The position numbers and the translations under genes were made by a program. Shown here piece by piece: positions 1 through 7,503 of a DNA stretch of 56,787 bases (positions within the stretch are counted from its first letter, which is position 1; the number at the start of each line of letters is the position of its first letter). The stretch comes from Bacteroidia bacterium (GTDB taxonomy: Bacteria; Bacteroidota; Bacteroidia; Bacteroidales; F082). The notes beneath the pieces were generated by a model. It was not told the DNA's origin. It made no database searches and saw only the letters and a program-made list of their open reading frames with translations. Where the stretch lies: assembly GCA_021287165.1 (NCBI GenBank), contig JAJTAY010000015.1, positions 1-56,787 on the forward strand, read 5' to 3'.

Positions 1-2387
1 ACCGTTCCCTGCCAGACAAGACTGTCGCGGACACCCTCTATAGTGAAAATCAATTGTTTTCCTGCACCAATTGGAACTTCTGCACCGGGCTCCACCACCG
101 CGCCGTCGGATAGTTTGAGCGTAAACACCGGCAAGGGGCTGATGGTCAGTATGCGCGACAGGGTATCAGTGCAACCATAGGAGGAAGTAACTTCAAGTTT
201 TACCCTGTAATTGCCAGTCTGAAGGTATTGATAGTTAAAGGTTGGTGTACCAAATGCATTGCCATCCCCGGTTGTCCAGACTCTCTCGGCTATGGTGCCA
301 ACGGTAACGGTCGATTGGTCAGTAAAGGTTACAGGCCGGCCAACACATTGCCCACTGGTTGAAAAGCGCACCACAGGAAAATCGGCCACAATCACCTGGT
401 GATAAACAGTTACAACAGCCTGGCTGGCTGTGAGCACGCGCAAGCCTACAAGCTTTTCGCCGAGGGTGTCAAACTTGATGTTAACCGTATCGCCTGTGGC
501 ATCGCCAAACACTCCGTCGCCATTGAGGTCCCATTGTTTGGAAACGATGGAATCGTTCGATTGAATTTGCGCGACAAAAACAGAAGTGTCGCCAAGACAA
601 ACCGGGGCATACAGGAAATCAACAGTTGTAGTAAAGATCACATTTACTGTCGATTCGGCATCAGCGGCACAGCCGTTCTGTCCGGTACCCTTCACTTTGT
701 AAGTGGTGGTTTGTCGGGGACTTACAGTGATGGAGGGTGTAGTTTGACCGGAATCCCATAAATAGGTTACAGCGCCGGAAGCAGTAAGCTGGATGGATTG
801 ACCGGGGTCGATGTTTGCCTGAGCTGGATTAATGATTACGTTGGGTCTTGGTAATGCCGTGATGTTGATGGTATCGGAAATAACAAAATTATTTGGATAT
901 GTTACTCTGGCCCAAATTCTTGCATTCTCTTCCACAATCCATGTAAGTGTACGTCCGGTGTGGCCGTTGCTCCAGAGGTAGTTCAAGGCTTCGGGGGCGG
1001 TAAAACGCAAGGTATCGCCAACGCAGACTGCCGTATCGGGGCCCAGAAACTGCGGTGCCCGGCAAAAGCCCAGCTCGTAGGGTATGTTGCCCGGCAATGC
1101 GCACAAACGGTCGCGCAACGAGTCTTTCAGCGGACTGTTGGGAAGCATTTGCACATAGTCCATAGCTACCAGTGCATTGGCTACAGTAGTTTGCTGCTCA
1201 GCGCCAACAACCAGTTCCGTGGCGCGTTGGCTGGCATTGGGGATCACCCTGCCATTCCATTTCAGGTTTAGCTGCGCTTTGTTCTGGTTATAGAAGTAGC
1301 TCGACAATCCATCGGGCTGAACCACCTGCATATCGACGATATTTGTGGCACCCTCAACCACCAGCGTTAATGCATAATAGCGGAAATTGGTGGGGATATT
1401 GTTGCCGGTAAAGGTAATAGTCAGTACGTTTTCGTTGATATTGGTATTCACCGTAATGAGCTCCCTCAGCCGCAGGTATTCGAATACCTCGCTCGATGAG
1501 GCCGACCAGATCTTGTCTGTTCCATTACGTCCATAGGCAGCTGCAATCTGGTTAAGCTGCGACTTGAACTGGTCGAAAGTGATGTCAACATTGCCAAAAC
1601 CGTGGTTGTAGAAGGTGGCAATGAGATGGTTGTCCGGGCCGGCCTGACTGGCAATGGTCTGTACCTGGCTGAACAGGTTGTTGGTGATGCTCCAGCGCGA
1701 AATCTGAATGCCTTGTATTGGCGGCAGGTTTTCGACTACCAGAGGATTTTCGATTGAGCTGATACCATCATAATATACTGCGAGGTTGTGCTGCCTTGCA
1801 ATGGGTAGTTGTCCTTCCACATTGTTTGGAAGGACGTACACATTCATATCATAGCCGTCGGGAATGGTGCCACTGTTGGTTTTGCGCTTGGTATAGCTGG
1901 CATTGCGCCGAACCTCCAATTCATGATTGGATGTGGGGGGATCGGTAAGGCCATGATTGACAATACCAAACTCTCCAGCCCATAGGTTGATGATGTTGTC
2001 CCAATGCAAAAAACCGGGAACGTAGTTGTGGATGTCGTTGCCCAGGCCGTTGAACGAAAAATGCACCGCATCCATCTTGAAAGGCTGGATGTTTTGCGGA
2101 ATACCCTCGGTGTAAAACAGACCCGGATTGCCCTGTTGCCCTTTGAAAAAAGGCATAACCAGATCATGAATGGCAGGATTGCCATCGTCCATCTGTAAGA
2201 TAAGGGCAAAATCCTTGTTGTATTTCAGGGGCGCCTTTACAACTGATGGTGGATCGGCGATGGGTTGGGCAAACGTGATGGTGATGGTAAAATCGCTGAT
2301 CTGGCTGCGCTGCTGCGCAAAAAGCCTTGTTGCCGAAAAGCATATCGAAACTAGGAGAAAAAAGGTAAGCGCTTTAGTGGCTTTCAT
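1..2387 (-). CDS. Secreted PKD-domain protein with polysaccharide-deacetylase-like N-terminus (3' end outside window)
   Basis: One open frame runs from an ATG at 2387 to the left edge with no stop, so at least 795 codons are present and the C-terminus is missing. Residues 1-25 form a signal peptide ending FA-QQ. Around residues 60-160 there is a D67-D68-G69 motif and, later, H145 and H155 in an NHGLTD...SNHEL context; these recall the DDG and His metal motifs of NodB-type polysaccharide deacetylases, but the spacing is loose and the match is only suggestive. From about residue 490 on the protein is a series of Ig/PKD-like modules (CVGDTLRF, YLWSNG, WDLNGDGVFGD, YRVKLEVTSSYGC). In Bacteroidota such proteins usually end in a type IX secretion sorting domain, which would lie outside this window. 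A good promoter lies just upstream (2415-2444). Secretion is well supported; enzymatic activity is uncertain. Confidence 0.75.
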   Translation of the reverse strand, partial: MKATKALTFFLLVSICFSATRLFAQQRSQISDFTITITFAQPIADPPSVVKAPLKYNKDFALILQMDDGNPAIHDLVMPFFKGQQGNPGLFYTEGIPQNIQPFKMDAVHFSFNGLGNDIHNYVPGFLHWDNIINLWAGEFGIVNHGLTDPPTSNHELEVRRNASYTKRKTNSGTIPDGYDMNVYVLPNNVEGQLPIARQHNLAVYYDGISSIENPLVVENLPPIQGIQISRWSITNNLFSQVQTIASQAGPDNHLIATFYNHGFGNVDITFDQFKSQLNQIAAAYGRNGTDKIWSASSSEVFEYLRLRELITVNTNINENVLTITFTGNNIPTNFRYYALTLVVEGATNIVDMQVVQPDGLSSYFYNQNKAQLNLKWNGRVIPNASQRATELVVGAEQQTTVANALVAMDYVQMLPNSPLKDSLRDRLCALPGNIPYELGFCRAPQFLGPDTAVCVGDTLRFTAPEALNYLWSNGHTGRTLTWIVEENARIWARVTYPNNFVISDTINITALPRPNVIINPAQANIDPGQSIQLTASGAVTYLWDSGQTTPSITVSPRQTTTYKVKGTGQNGCAADAESTVNVIFTTTVDFLYAPVCLGDTSVFVAQIQSNDSIVSKQWDLNGDGVFGDATGDTVNIKFDTLGEKLVGLRVLTASQAVVTVYHQVIVADFPVVRFSTSGQCVGRPVTFTDQSTVTVGTIAERVWTTGDGNAFGTPTFNYQYLQTGNYRVKLEVTSSYGCTDTLSRILTISPLPVFTLKLSDGAVVEPGAEVPIGAGKQLIFTIEGVRDSLVWQGT

Positions 2388-2414
2388 AACAGCAGCTTGG
2401 TTCAGTCGGCATCA

Positions 2415-2444
2415 CAAAACTAAGGTTTTTTAGTCTTGTGTCAA
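2415..2444 (-). promoter_or_regulatory. Bacteroidota-type promoter of the PKD-protein gene
   Basis: On the minus strand the sequence reads TTG, 19 bases, TAGTTTTG, an exact match to the phylum's -33 TTG / -7 TAnnTTTG pattern. It ends 28 bases before the ATG at 2387. Confidence 0.65.
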
Positions 2445-2465
2445 GCCAGCCAAATTAAAGCATGC

Positions 2466-2762
2466 TCACCAATGGGCAATCAGTCCGGCCCAATCGGTAT
2501 TGGCAAACACCAGCACTTCGCCCGAGAGCAGGTCAGAAGCTCCCGACTCGGTAGCGTGGGCCATCACCACCCGATGCTGCTGGCGGATATAGGCGGTGCA
2601 GAACCATTTGCGGCCGTCTTTTCCGGCAAGTTCTATGCTTTGATGTACGGTGTAGCCAGCCTCAATCAGCTCGTCGGGCACGGCAAAATCGTCGAGTGGC
2701 ACAAGGCCAGCAACCATTCGGTCGAATTCTTCGGCATCAGGCCGTGATGAAAATTCTATCAT
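2466..2762 (-). CDS. Small protein of unknown function (98 aa)
   Basis: A complete 98-codon frame from ATG at 2762 to TGA at 2466. The product is acidic, has no signal peptide or membrane segment, and reads like a soluble globular protein (WFCTAYIRQQHRVVMAHA, then a hydrophobic strand and a terminal AHW). I do not recognise the family. An opposite-strand frame of similar size (2436-2747) has less protein-like composition, so the minus-strand reading is preferred. It lies between the secreted PKD protein and tRNA-Asn, with no close operon partner. Confidence 0.5.
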   Translation of the reverse strand: MIEFSSRPDAEEFDRMVAGLVPLDDFAVPDELIEAGYTVHQSIELAGKDGRKWFCTAYIRQQHRVVMAHATESGASDLLSGEVLVFANTDWAGLIAHW

Positions 2763-2875
2763 TATTTATAGCTTTATATACCTGAAAGCGACGTCAGTCG
2801 TCAAAGATTGTGGCAAAGTTACGCACAAGCCACCTCCCTTACAGGAGGACTTTTTGGATATTTTTCAGAAAAATA

Positions 2876-2905
2876 TTGCTCGTTTTGTGAAAAGCTTTAA
2901 TTTTG
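2876..2905 (+). promoter_or_regulatory. Promoter of tRNA-Asn
   Basis: TTG at 2876-2878, 19 bases, then TAATTTTG at 2898-2905: a full match to the Bacteroidota -33/-7 consensus. The mature tRNA begins 24 bases after the -7 element, leaving a short 5' leader. Confidence 0.75.
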
Positions 2906-2928
2906 CAGCCTCAAATCTGAGAAAACAC

Positions 2929-3002
2929 TCCTCCTTAGCTCAGTTGGTCAGAGCATCTGACTGTTAATCAGAGGGTCGCTGGTTCAAGTCCAGCAGGGGG
3001 AG
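2929..3002 (+). tRNA. tRNA-Asn (anticodon GTT)
   Basis: A 74-nt cloverleaf can be drawn by hand. The acceptor strands TCCTCCT and AGGGGGA pair with one T-G wobble; the D stem is GCTC/GAGC; the anticodon arm is TCTGA-CTGTTAA-TCAGA with GTT at the anticodon position; the T arm is GCTGG-TTCAAGT-CCAGC. The discriminator is G and CCA is not encoded. The 3' part of this gene is repeated, with an altered T arm, at 3115-3165 and 3714-3764. Confidence 0.95.
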
Positions 3003-3150
3003 CTTGGAAAACAAAGGGTTACAGTTAAGTAACCCTTTTTCTTTTTTAGCTTGTAACACATCTGTGAGTCAACAGCCTTTATTAGCTGGGGGTGAAATCC
3101 TATGAAATACTGTCATCAGAGGGGCGTCCCGAAGCGCTGCGCTTTCGGGA
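2990..3150 (+). repeat. Direct repeat, copy 1 (tRNA 3' tail, terminator, linker, palindrome)
   Basis: This 161-base segment recurs at 3751-3911 with a constant offset of 761 and only a few substitutions (for example at 3004 and in CATCTGTG versus CATTTGTG). It begins inside the T arm of tRNA-Asn (CCAGCAGGGGGAGC), includes the terminator at 3013-3047, and ends in the palindrome TCCCGAAGCGC/GCGCTTTCGGGA. The interval between the copies holds the GIY-YIG gene. Confidence 0.9.
3013..3047 (+). terminator. Intrinsic terminator of tRNA-Asn
   Basis: The stem AAAGGGTTAC / GTAACCCTTT encloses a 6-base loop and is followed by TTCTTTTTT. The same structure is copied at 3774-3808. Confidence 0.8.
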
Positions 3151-3165
3151 TCCAGCAGGGGGAGC
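3115..3165 (+). repeat. tRNA-tail/palindrome module, copy A
   Basis: The module starts ATCAGAGGG and ends CCAGCAGGGGGAGC; both ends are identical to the corresponding parts of tRNA-Asn (2967-2975 and 2990-3002). Between them the 5' strand of the T stem and the T loop are replaced by a palindrome, TCCCGAAGCGC-T-GCGCTTTCGGGA (one bulged T). An intact copy B is at 3714-3764 and a copy truncated after the palindrome at 3876-3912. Confidence 0.85.
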
Positions 3166-3315
3166 CAAAAAGCGAAAGGGTTACGGTTTCGTAGCCCTTT
3201 TTCGCTTTGTAACACATTATGTTAGTAAGTGGGCTTATTTAGTTGGGGGTAAATTACTAGGGAAGACTGTCATCAAAGGGTAGTACCAAAGTGACAGGCT
3301 TTTGGGGCAACAATA
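3166..3315 (+). repeat. Diverged third copy of the tRNA-tail unit
   Basis: After copy A comes a variant of the terminator (AAAGCGAAAGGGTTAC / GTAGCCCTTTTTCGCTTT, about 3169-3208), then TTGTAACACATTATG, a TAGTTGGGGGTAAAT block and ACTGTCATCAAAGGG. These align in the same order with TTGTAACACATCTGTG, TAGCTGGGGGTGAAAT and ACTGTCATCAGAGGG of the 161-base repeat. The palindrome is degenerate here. This makes three units in tandem around the nuclease gene. No convincing ORF lies in 3003-3399. Confidence 0.65.
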
Positions 3316-3399
3316 ATGGATCAAATATCCAAATGGTTACACAGATGTAGTCCATTATATTTCGTTACGTAGCATATTTGTAACCTAAAATCAACAAAA

Positions 3400-3711
3400 G
3401 TGCATTTCGTTTATATACTTTACTCAGAATCAGCAGATAAGTATTACGTTGGGGAAACTGAGGACGTTGTGCGCAGGTTTTCTGAGCATAATCAATCCGA
3501 ACGTAAGCAATTCACATCCCCCTACAGGCCTTGGATACTAAAAGCAGTTTTTGTCTGTGAAGATCGTTTTAAAGCACGAAAAGCCGAGGATTTTATTAAA
3601 AAACAGAAAAGCAGGAGGTTTATTCAAAAGATCATTCAGGCTGAAAGACTTTATGGTGAATTGGCTGTTTTATGTCGTATCAATTTTGAAACGCTTATCA
3701 ATCAGCGATGA
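3400..3711 (+). CDS. GIY-YIG endonuclease domain protein
   Basis: A 103-aa protein starting at GTG (3400). The N-terminal block FVYILYS is the GIY strand, and YYVGET (residues 15-20) is the YIG strand; the helix EDVVRRFSEHN carries the expected Arg and His/Asn residues, and a basic tail (KKQKSRR) follows. The protein is a single GIY-YIG domain of the small stand-alone kind, with no added DNA-binding domain. It should cut DNA, but its target is unknown. It is bracketed by modules built from tRNA-Asn sequence and a palindrome, ending 2 bases before copy B begins. Its sequence is A+T-richer than the surrounding genes, which fits transfer. The family is sure; a role as the mobilising nuclease of the flanking repeats is inference. 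Confidence 0.85.
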   Translation: MHFVYILYSESADKYYVGETEDVVRRFSEHNQSERKQFTSPYRPWILKAVFVCEDRFKARKAEDFIKKQKSRRFIQKIIQAERLYGELAVLCRINFETLINQR

Positions 3712-3713
3712 TA

Positions 3714-3764
3714 ATCAGAGGGGCGTCCCGAAGCGCAGCGCTTTCGGGATCCAGCAGGGGGAGC
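3714..3764 (+). repeat. tRNA-tail/palindrome module, copy B
   Basis: This is a 51-base module matching copy A except at the centre of the palindrome (CAG for CTG). It lies 2 bases after the stop codon of the GIY-YIG gene and leads directly into direct-repeat copy 2. Confidence 0.85.
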
Positions 3765-3911
3765 CTGGAAAACAAAGGGTTACAGTTAAGTAACCCTTTT
3801 TCTTTTTTAGCTTGTAACACATTTGTGAGTCAACAGCCTTTATTAGCTGGGGGTGAAATCCTATGAAATACTATCATCAGAGGGGCGTCCCGAAGCGCAG
3901 CGCTTTCGGGA
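3751..3911 (+). repeat. Direct repeat, copy 2
   Basis: This is the near-identical partner of 2990-3150. It contains a second terminator hairpin (3774-3808) with no tRNA gene before it, and ends in a third palindrome (3888-3911) after which the similarity stops. The remaining 54 bases to the next gene show nothing recognisable. Confidence 0.9.
3774..3808 (+). terminator. Duplicated tRNA-type terminator downstream of the GIY-YIG gene
   Basis: It has the same AAAGGGTTAC / GTAACCCTTT stem and T-run as the tRNA-Asn terminator. Here it would end transcripts of the nuclease gene. Confidence 0.6.
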
Positions 3912-3966
3912 CGGATAATCAATAATCAAACTTTGTTTTGTTCAGAATAAAACCTGCCCGACTGTG

Positions 3967-4425
3967 CTATTCCTCCGTCTGGCTAAGCGTTTCGCGCAGG
4001 TCTTCCAGATAATGCAGCATCCTGTTGGTATTGATTTCGTTTTGCTTGATGCGCTCGTGCAACTCGTTCAGGTGCTGGTGAATGCCCTTTTTGAATTGTT
4101 CAATCTTTTCCAGATTGGTGCTGTCTGCAGCAGGCAGTCCGCTTTGCATTTTCTGAAGCTTTTCCACCTTGTCTTTGAGCCGGTTAAGCTCGGTAATGAG
4201 ACTGCTTAGGTCGGGATGTGCGTGTTTAGCGGTGTCGGTGGTGGGATGGAAAAAAAGAATCTTCTCCTCCAGTTCGGCAAAGCGTCGAAAATTATTGCGC
4301 CGGTGCACTGCCAGAAAAAAGAAAAGCAGTAGCGCAATCAGCAGCAGCAAGCCAACGATGATCCAGGGGATCATGTCGAGGAGGTTTGCCGGAAGATACG
4401 CAAGAACAATGTGTTGCACTGCCAT
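3967..4425 (-). CDS. Membrane-anchored coiled-coil protein, unknown function
   Basis: The product is 152 aa. Residues about 15-40 form one strong membrane helix (WIIVGLLLLIALLLFFFLAV) preceded by a short N-terminus; the rest is charged and heptad-like (ELNRLKDKVEKLQKM, then HQHLNELHERIKQNE) and should be a cytoplasmic or periplasmic coiled coil. No enzymatic motif is seen and I do not recognise a family. A TAATTTTG element lies upstream. It is divergent from the glycosyltransferase gene at 4571. Confidence 0.7.
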   Translation of the reverse strand: MAVQHIVLAYLPANLLDMIPWIIVGLLLLIALLLFFFLAVHRRNNFRRFAELEEKILFFHPTTDTAKHAHPDLSSLITELNRLKDKVEKLQKMQSGLPAADSTNLEKIEQFKKGIHQHLNELHERIKQNEINTNRMLHYLEDLRETLSQTEE

Positions 4426-4461
4426 ATTACAGTTCGGGTTGGCTTACTTGATGCAATAATA

Positions 4462-4469
4462 CAAAATTA
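4462..4469 (-). promoter_or_regulatory. Candidate -7 element for the coiled-coil protein gene
   Basis: TAATTTTG on the minus strand, 37 bases upstream of the ATG at 4425. No clear TTG is found at the right distance, so the call rests on the -7 element alone. Confidence 0.35.
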
Positions 4470-4570
4470 GATAAGCAATAAGCCATTTATCCTGATAAAG
4501 CGTGGAGATCTGGGGACAAACACCTGCGAAGCATCTTTTTTCACAACTTTGGCACCGAATTTCCGAGCAC

Positions 4571-6388
4571 ATGAATCAACTGTCGGTAGCTATCATCACC
4601 TTCAACGAGGAAAATAATATCGGCCGATGCATTCAATCGGTTCGCGGGCTCGCCGACGAAGTACTTGTGGTTGACTCCTTTTCGACCGACAGCACGCCTC
4701 AAATTTGCAAGGATTCCGGCATTAGGTTCGAGCAACACGCCTTCGAAGGCTATATCGAACAAAAAAATTATGCATTGAGCCGATGTACCCACCGGTGGGT
4801 GCTGGCGCTGGACGCCGACGAGGCGCTCTCGCCCGAGCTTTTCGAATCTATAAGCCAACAAAAGACCGAGGGTTTTCCGGCTAACGGCTACACCATGAAC
4901 CGCCTCACCAATTACATGGGCAAATGGGTGCGACACAGCGGATGGTATCCCGATCGTAAACTGCGTCTGTTCGACAGGTCAAAAGCGCGTTGGGGCGGCC
5001 TTAATCCCCACGATAAGGTGATTTTTGAAGGGCATGCCAACATAAAACATCTGTCCGGCGATCTTTTGCATTATTCCTACAACAAGCCTGAGGATCATTC
5101 TTTTCAGATAGAACATTTCAGTACCATTGGCGCGAAGACCTATTTCGAAAAAGGGCGCGTTTCGAACAGATTGGTGCTTTGGTTTTCTCCGGTCGTAAAA
5201 TTTGTGCGCGATTACTTTATCAAACTCGGTGTGCTCGATGGTGCCACAGGTATGCGCATAGCCAGGCTTTCGGCAAGAGCTACATATCTTAAATATCTAA
5301 AGATCAGATACCTTCAGAAAGCAGTCAAGCCTAAAAACATCATCATTTCGCGCACCGACAGCATAGGCGATGTGATGCTTACCCTGCCCATGTGCGGACT
5401 CATCAAAAAACATCATCCTCAGGCGAGAATAATTTTTCTTGCAAAGCCCTACACCATGCCCGTCTTGCGACACTGTGTACACATCGATGAGGTGATGGAC
5501 GCGGATGCGCTTTTAAAACTGGATAAAGCGGCTCAGGTAAGGGCTTTGCAAGCGGCTGATGCCGATACCATCCTCCATGTTTTCCCGCGACGCCACCTGG
5601 CTAAACTGGCCAAAAAAGCCGGCATCCGAAACCGCATAGGGGCCAGCGGAAGGCTGTATCACTACATTTATGCCAATCACCTGGTGCCCTTTAGCCGCAG
5701 GCGCTCCGACCTTCACGAGGCACAGCTCAATATGAAACTGCTGATGCCGCTGGGTATTGTAGAGTTTTTGCCATTGCAGAAAATATGGCCGTTTTATGGA
5801 TTCAAGGTTGATCGCATAGCCGATGATGAGCATTTGCAACTGCTTCGTCCCGATAAATTCAATCTGATCCTGCATCCAAAATCGAAAGGAAGCGCCCGCG
5901 AGTGGCCTTTGGAGCATTTTTTGGCGCTTGCAAAAATTTTACCAGGCGAAAAATTCAGAATTTTTGTGGGAGGCACGGCTGCCGAAGGGGAACTTATCAA
6001 GCCATTACTCGAAGAGAATAGCGATATCATCGATTTGACCGGCCAACTTGATCTCAATCAATACATATCATTCATTGCGGCTGCCGATGGTCTGGTGGCT
6101 GCAAGCACCGGGCCATTGCATCTGGCCGCGGCTCTTGGCAGAATAGCCGTGGGCATTTATCCGGCCATCCGGCCCATTCATCCCGGCCGGTGGAAACCTC
6201 TGGGGCCTTATGCCATTGCCCTCAGCGCAAAAGAAAATTGCAACGATTGCAAAAATTCTGCAACTTGCGCCTGCATGTCAAATATTGACGCCCAAACTGT
6301 TGCTCGCCAACTCAATAAACTGATTGATGAAAGAAACCGACAAATGGCTGGTGGTGGTGAATCCCAAAGCCGGCAGTGGAAAATGTGA
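4571..6388 (+). CDS. Fused GT2-GT9 glycosyltransferase (WaaE-like plus heptosyltransferase-like)
   Basis: The frame is open from a GTG at 4502, but the first plausible start is ATG 4571 (MNQLSVAIITFNEE), giving 605 aa. Residues 1-250 are a GT-A family 2 domain of the lipopolysaccharide-core WaaE type: nucleotide-binding FNEENNIGRC, VVDSFSTDST, and the D81-A-D83-E metal motif. From about residue 255 a GT9 (ADP-heptose-type) domain begins with IIISRTDSIGDVMLTLPM, and its C-terminal half has the family signature STGPLHLAAALG. A Cys cluster (CNDCKNSATCAC) is near the end. The two activities are usually separate genes, so this is a genuine fusion, probably adding two successive sugars to a lipid-linked core at the inner membrane. 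The acceptor is unknown. Its last 62 bases overlap the lipid-kinase gene in another frame. Confidence 0.88.
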   Translation: MNQLSVAIITFNEENNIGRCIQSVRGLADEVLVVDSFSTDSTPQICKDSGIRFEQHAFEGYIEQKNYALSRCTHRWVLALDADEALSPELFESISQQKTEGFPANGYTMNRLTNYMGKWVRHSGWYPDRKLRLFDRSKARWGGLNPHDKVIFEGHANIKHLSGDLLHYSYNKPEDHSFQIEHFSTIGAKTYFEKGRVSNRLVLWFSPVVKFVRDYFIKLGVLDGATGMRIARLSARATYLKYLKIRYLQKAVKPKNIIISRTDSIGDVMLTLPMCGLIKKHHPQARIIFLAKPYTMPVLRHCVHIDEVMDADALLKLDKAAQVRALQAADADTILHVFPRRHLAKLAKKAGIRNRIGASGRLYHYIYANHLVPFSRRRSDLHEAQLNMKLLMPLGIVEFLPLQKIWPFYGFKVDRIADDEHLQLLRPDKFNLILHPKSKGSAREWPLEHFLALAKILPGEKFRIFVGGTAAEGELIKPLLEENSDIIDLTGQLDLNQYISFIAAADGLVAASTGPLHLAAALGRIAVGIYPAIRPIHPGRWKPLGPYAIALSAKENCNDCKNSATCACMSNIDAQTVARQLNKLIDERNRQMAGGGESQSRQWKM

Positions 6389-7331
6389 GAAAGACTGGCC
6401 CCAGATCCGCGACCTGCTTGTGCAGGGCGGGTTTTCGTTTATATCGGTGCTTACCGAGCGGCCCTTTCATGCCATCGAAATCACCCGTAATATGGTGAAC
6501 GACCTGGGATTCACGAAAATCATAGCTGTGGGTGGCGACGGGACACTAAACGAAGTAGTGAACGGCATTTTCCAGCAAACGCGCTTCGCCACCACCGATA
6601 TTATGCTGGGAATGATAACCGTGGGCACCGGCAACGACTGGGGCCGCATGTACAAGTTTCCGCTGAAATACGAAAAAGCCATCCGCATCCTGAGCAAACA
6701 GCGCACCTTCCTTCAGGACGTGGGTAAGGTGAAATACCGCCACGACACTGAGGACAAAAGCCGGTATTTCATCAATATGGCCGGCATGGGTTATGATGCC
6801 ATAGTGGCGAAAAAGACCAACGCCATGAAGGCCGTGGGCAAAGGGGGAACTCTGGCATATCTGTATAATCTGGTTACCGGTCTTTTTCAATACGAAAACG
6901 TTCACCTCAGCATCATAGTCGATGGCAGCGAGGTAGTGAACGACAAGGTATTCAGCATGAGCATTGGCATTTGTCGCTACAACGGTGGAGGAATGATGCA
7001 GCTGCCCAGTGCCATACCCGATGACGGACTTTACGACATCACCGTAATCAGGAAAACCACCAAATGGCGTATCGTAAAGAATATCAAGAACCTATACGAC
7101 GGATCGTTCATCACATTGCCCGAGGTGGACACCTTCCGCGGCAAAACCGTCAATATCACGTCAACTCCGCGTCACTCCATTTATCTTGAAACCGATGGCG
7201 AATCGCTGGGTGTTTCGCCCCTCGACTTCAGCATCGTGCCCCGTGCCATCAGGCTCATTGTGCGCAAAAAAGCCCTGAAGGAATTTGGCTCTGATCAGGC
7301 TGGCAATGGCAACGAACAGACTGAGGATTAA
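6327..7331 (+). CDS. Diacylglycerol/sphingosine kinase family lipid kinase
   Basis: The protein is 334 aa from ATG 6327; a TTG codon directly before it is less likely as start. It has the DAGK catalytic fold: VVVNPKAGSGK at residues 9-19, the G69-G-D-G-T73 nucleotide loop followed by LNEVVNG, and GTGNDWGR. Length and motifs match the YegS/DgkB/LCB5 family, which phosphorylates diacylglycerol or sphingoid bases using ATP at the cytoplasmic face. Bacteroidota make sphingolipids, so either substrate is possible; sequence alone does not decide. It starts inside the glycosyltransferase gene, suggesting translational coupling and a shared role in envelope lipids. Confidence 0.9.
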   Translation: MKETDKWLVVVNPKAGSGKCEKDWPQIRDLLVQGGFSFISVLTERPFHAIEITRNMVNDLGFTKIIAVGGDGTLNEVVNGIFQQTRFATTDIMLGMITVGTGNDWGRMYKFPLKYEKAIRILSKQRTFLQDVGKVKYRHDTEDKSRYFINMAGMGYDAIVAKKTNAMKAVGKGGTLAYLYNLVTGLFQYENVHLSIIVDGSEVVNDKVFSMSIGICRYNGGGMMQLPSAIPDDGLYDITVIRKTTKWRIVKNIKNLYDGSFITLPEVDTFRGKTVNITSTPRHSIYLETDGESLGVSPLDFSIVPRAIRLIVRKKALKEFGSDQAGNGNEQTED

Positions 7332-7473
7332 TCAGTCGCCAATCTCTGAAGTAAAATTGCGCCTATCTCCTTTTATATTGTTGTATGTCAATATTATAGA
7401 AAATCGCAATCGATTGCTTGCCATCTTTTCCCCTAAAGCACACCCTAGCATTTACCCCTCAGCATTTTAGCCC

Positions 7474-7481
7474 TACTTTTG
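7474..7481 (+). promoter_or_regulatory. Candidate -7 element of the GT-C-like membrane protein gene
   Basis: TACTTTTG lies 22 bases before the ATG at 7504. The -33 region (TTTA at 7451) is a poor match. The 172-base gap between 7331 and 7504 shows nothing else. Confidence 0.4.
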
Positions 7482-7503
7482 TGGCAAGATAAGTGGGTTT
7501 TAT

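Noticed and set aside
3092..3283. Short ORF over the repeat (63 codons)
   Set aside because: It is a reading of the palindrome and tRNA tail; similar spurious ORFs are expected wherever the module occurs.
3551..3793. ORF overlapping the GIY-YIG gene in another frame
   Set aside because: It lies inside the nuclease gene and continues into the repeat; the GIY-YIG frame has clear family motifs.
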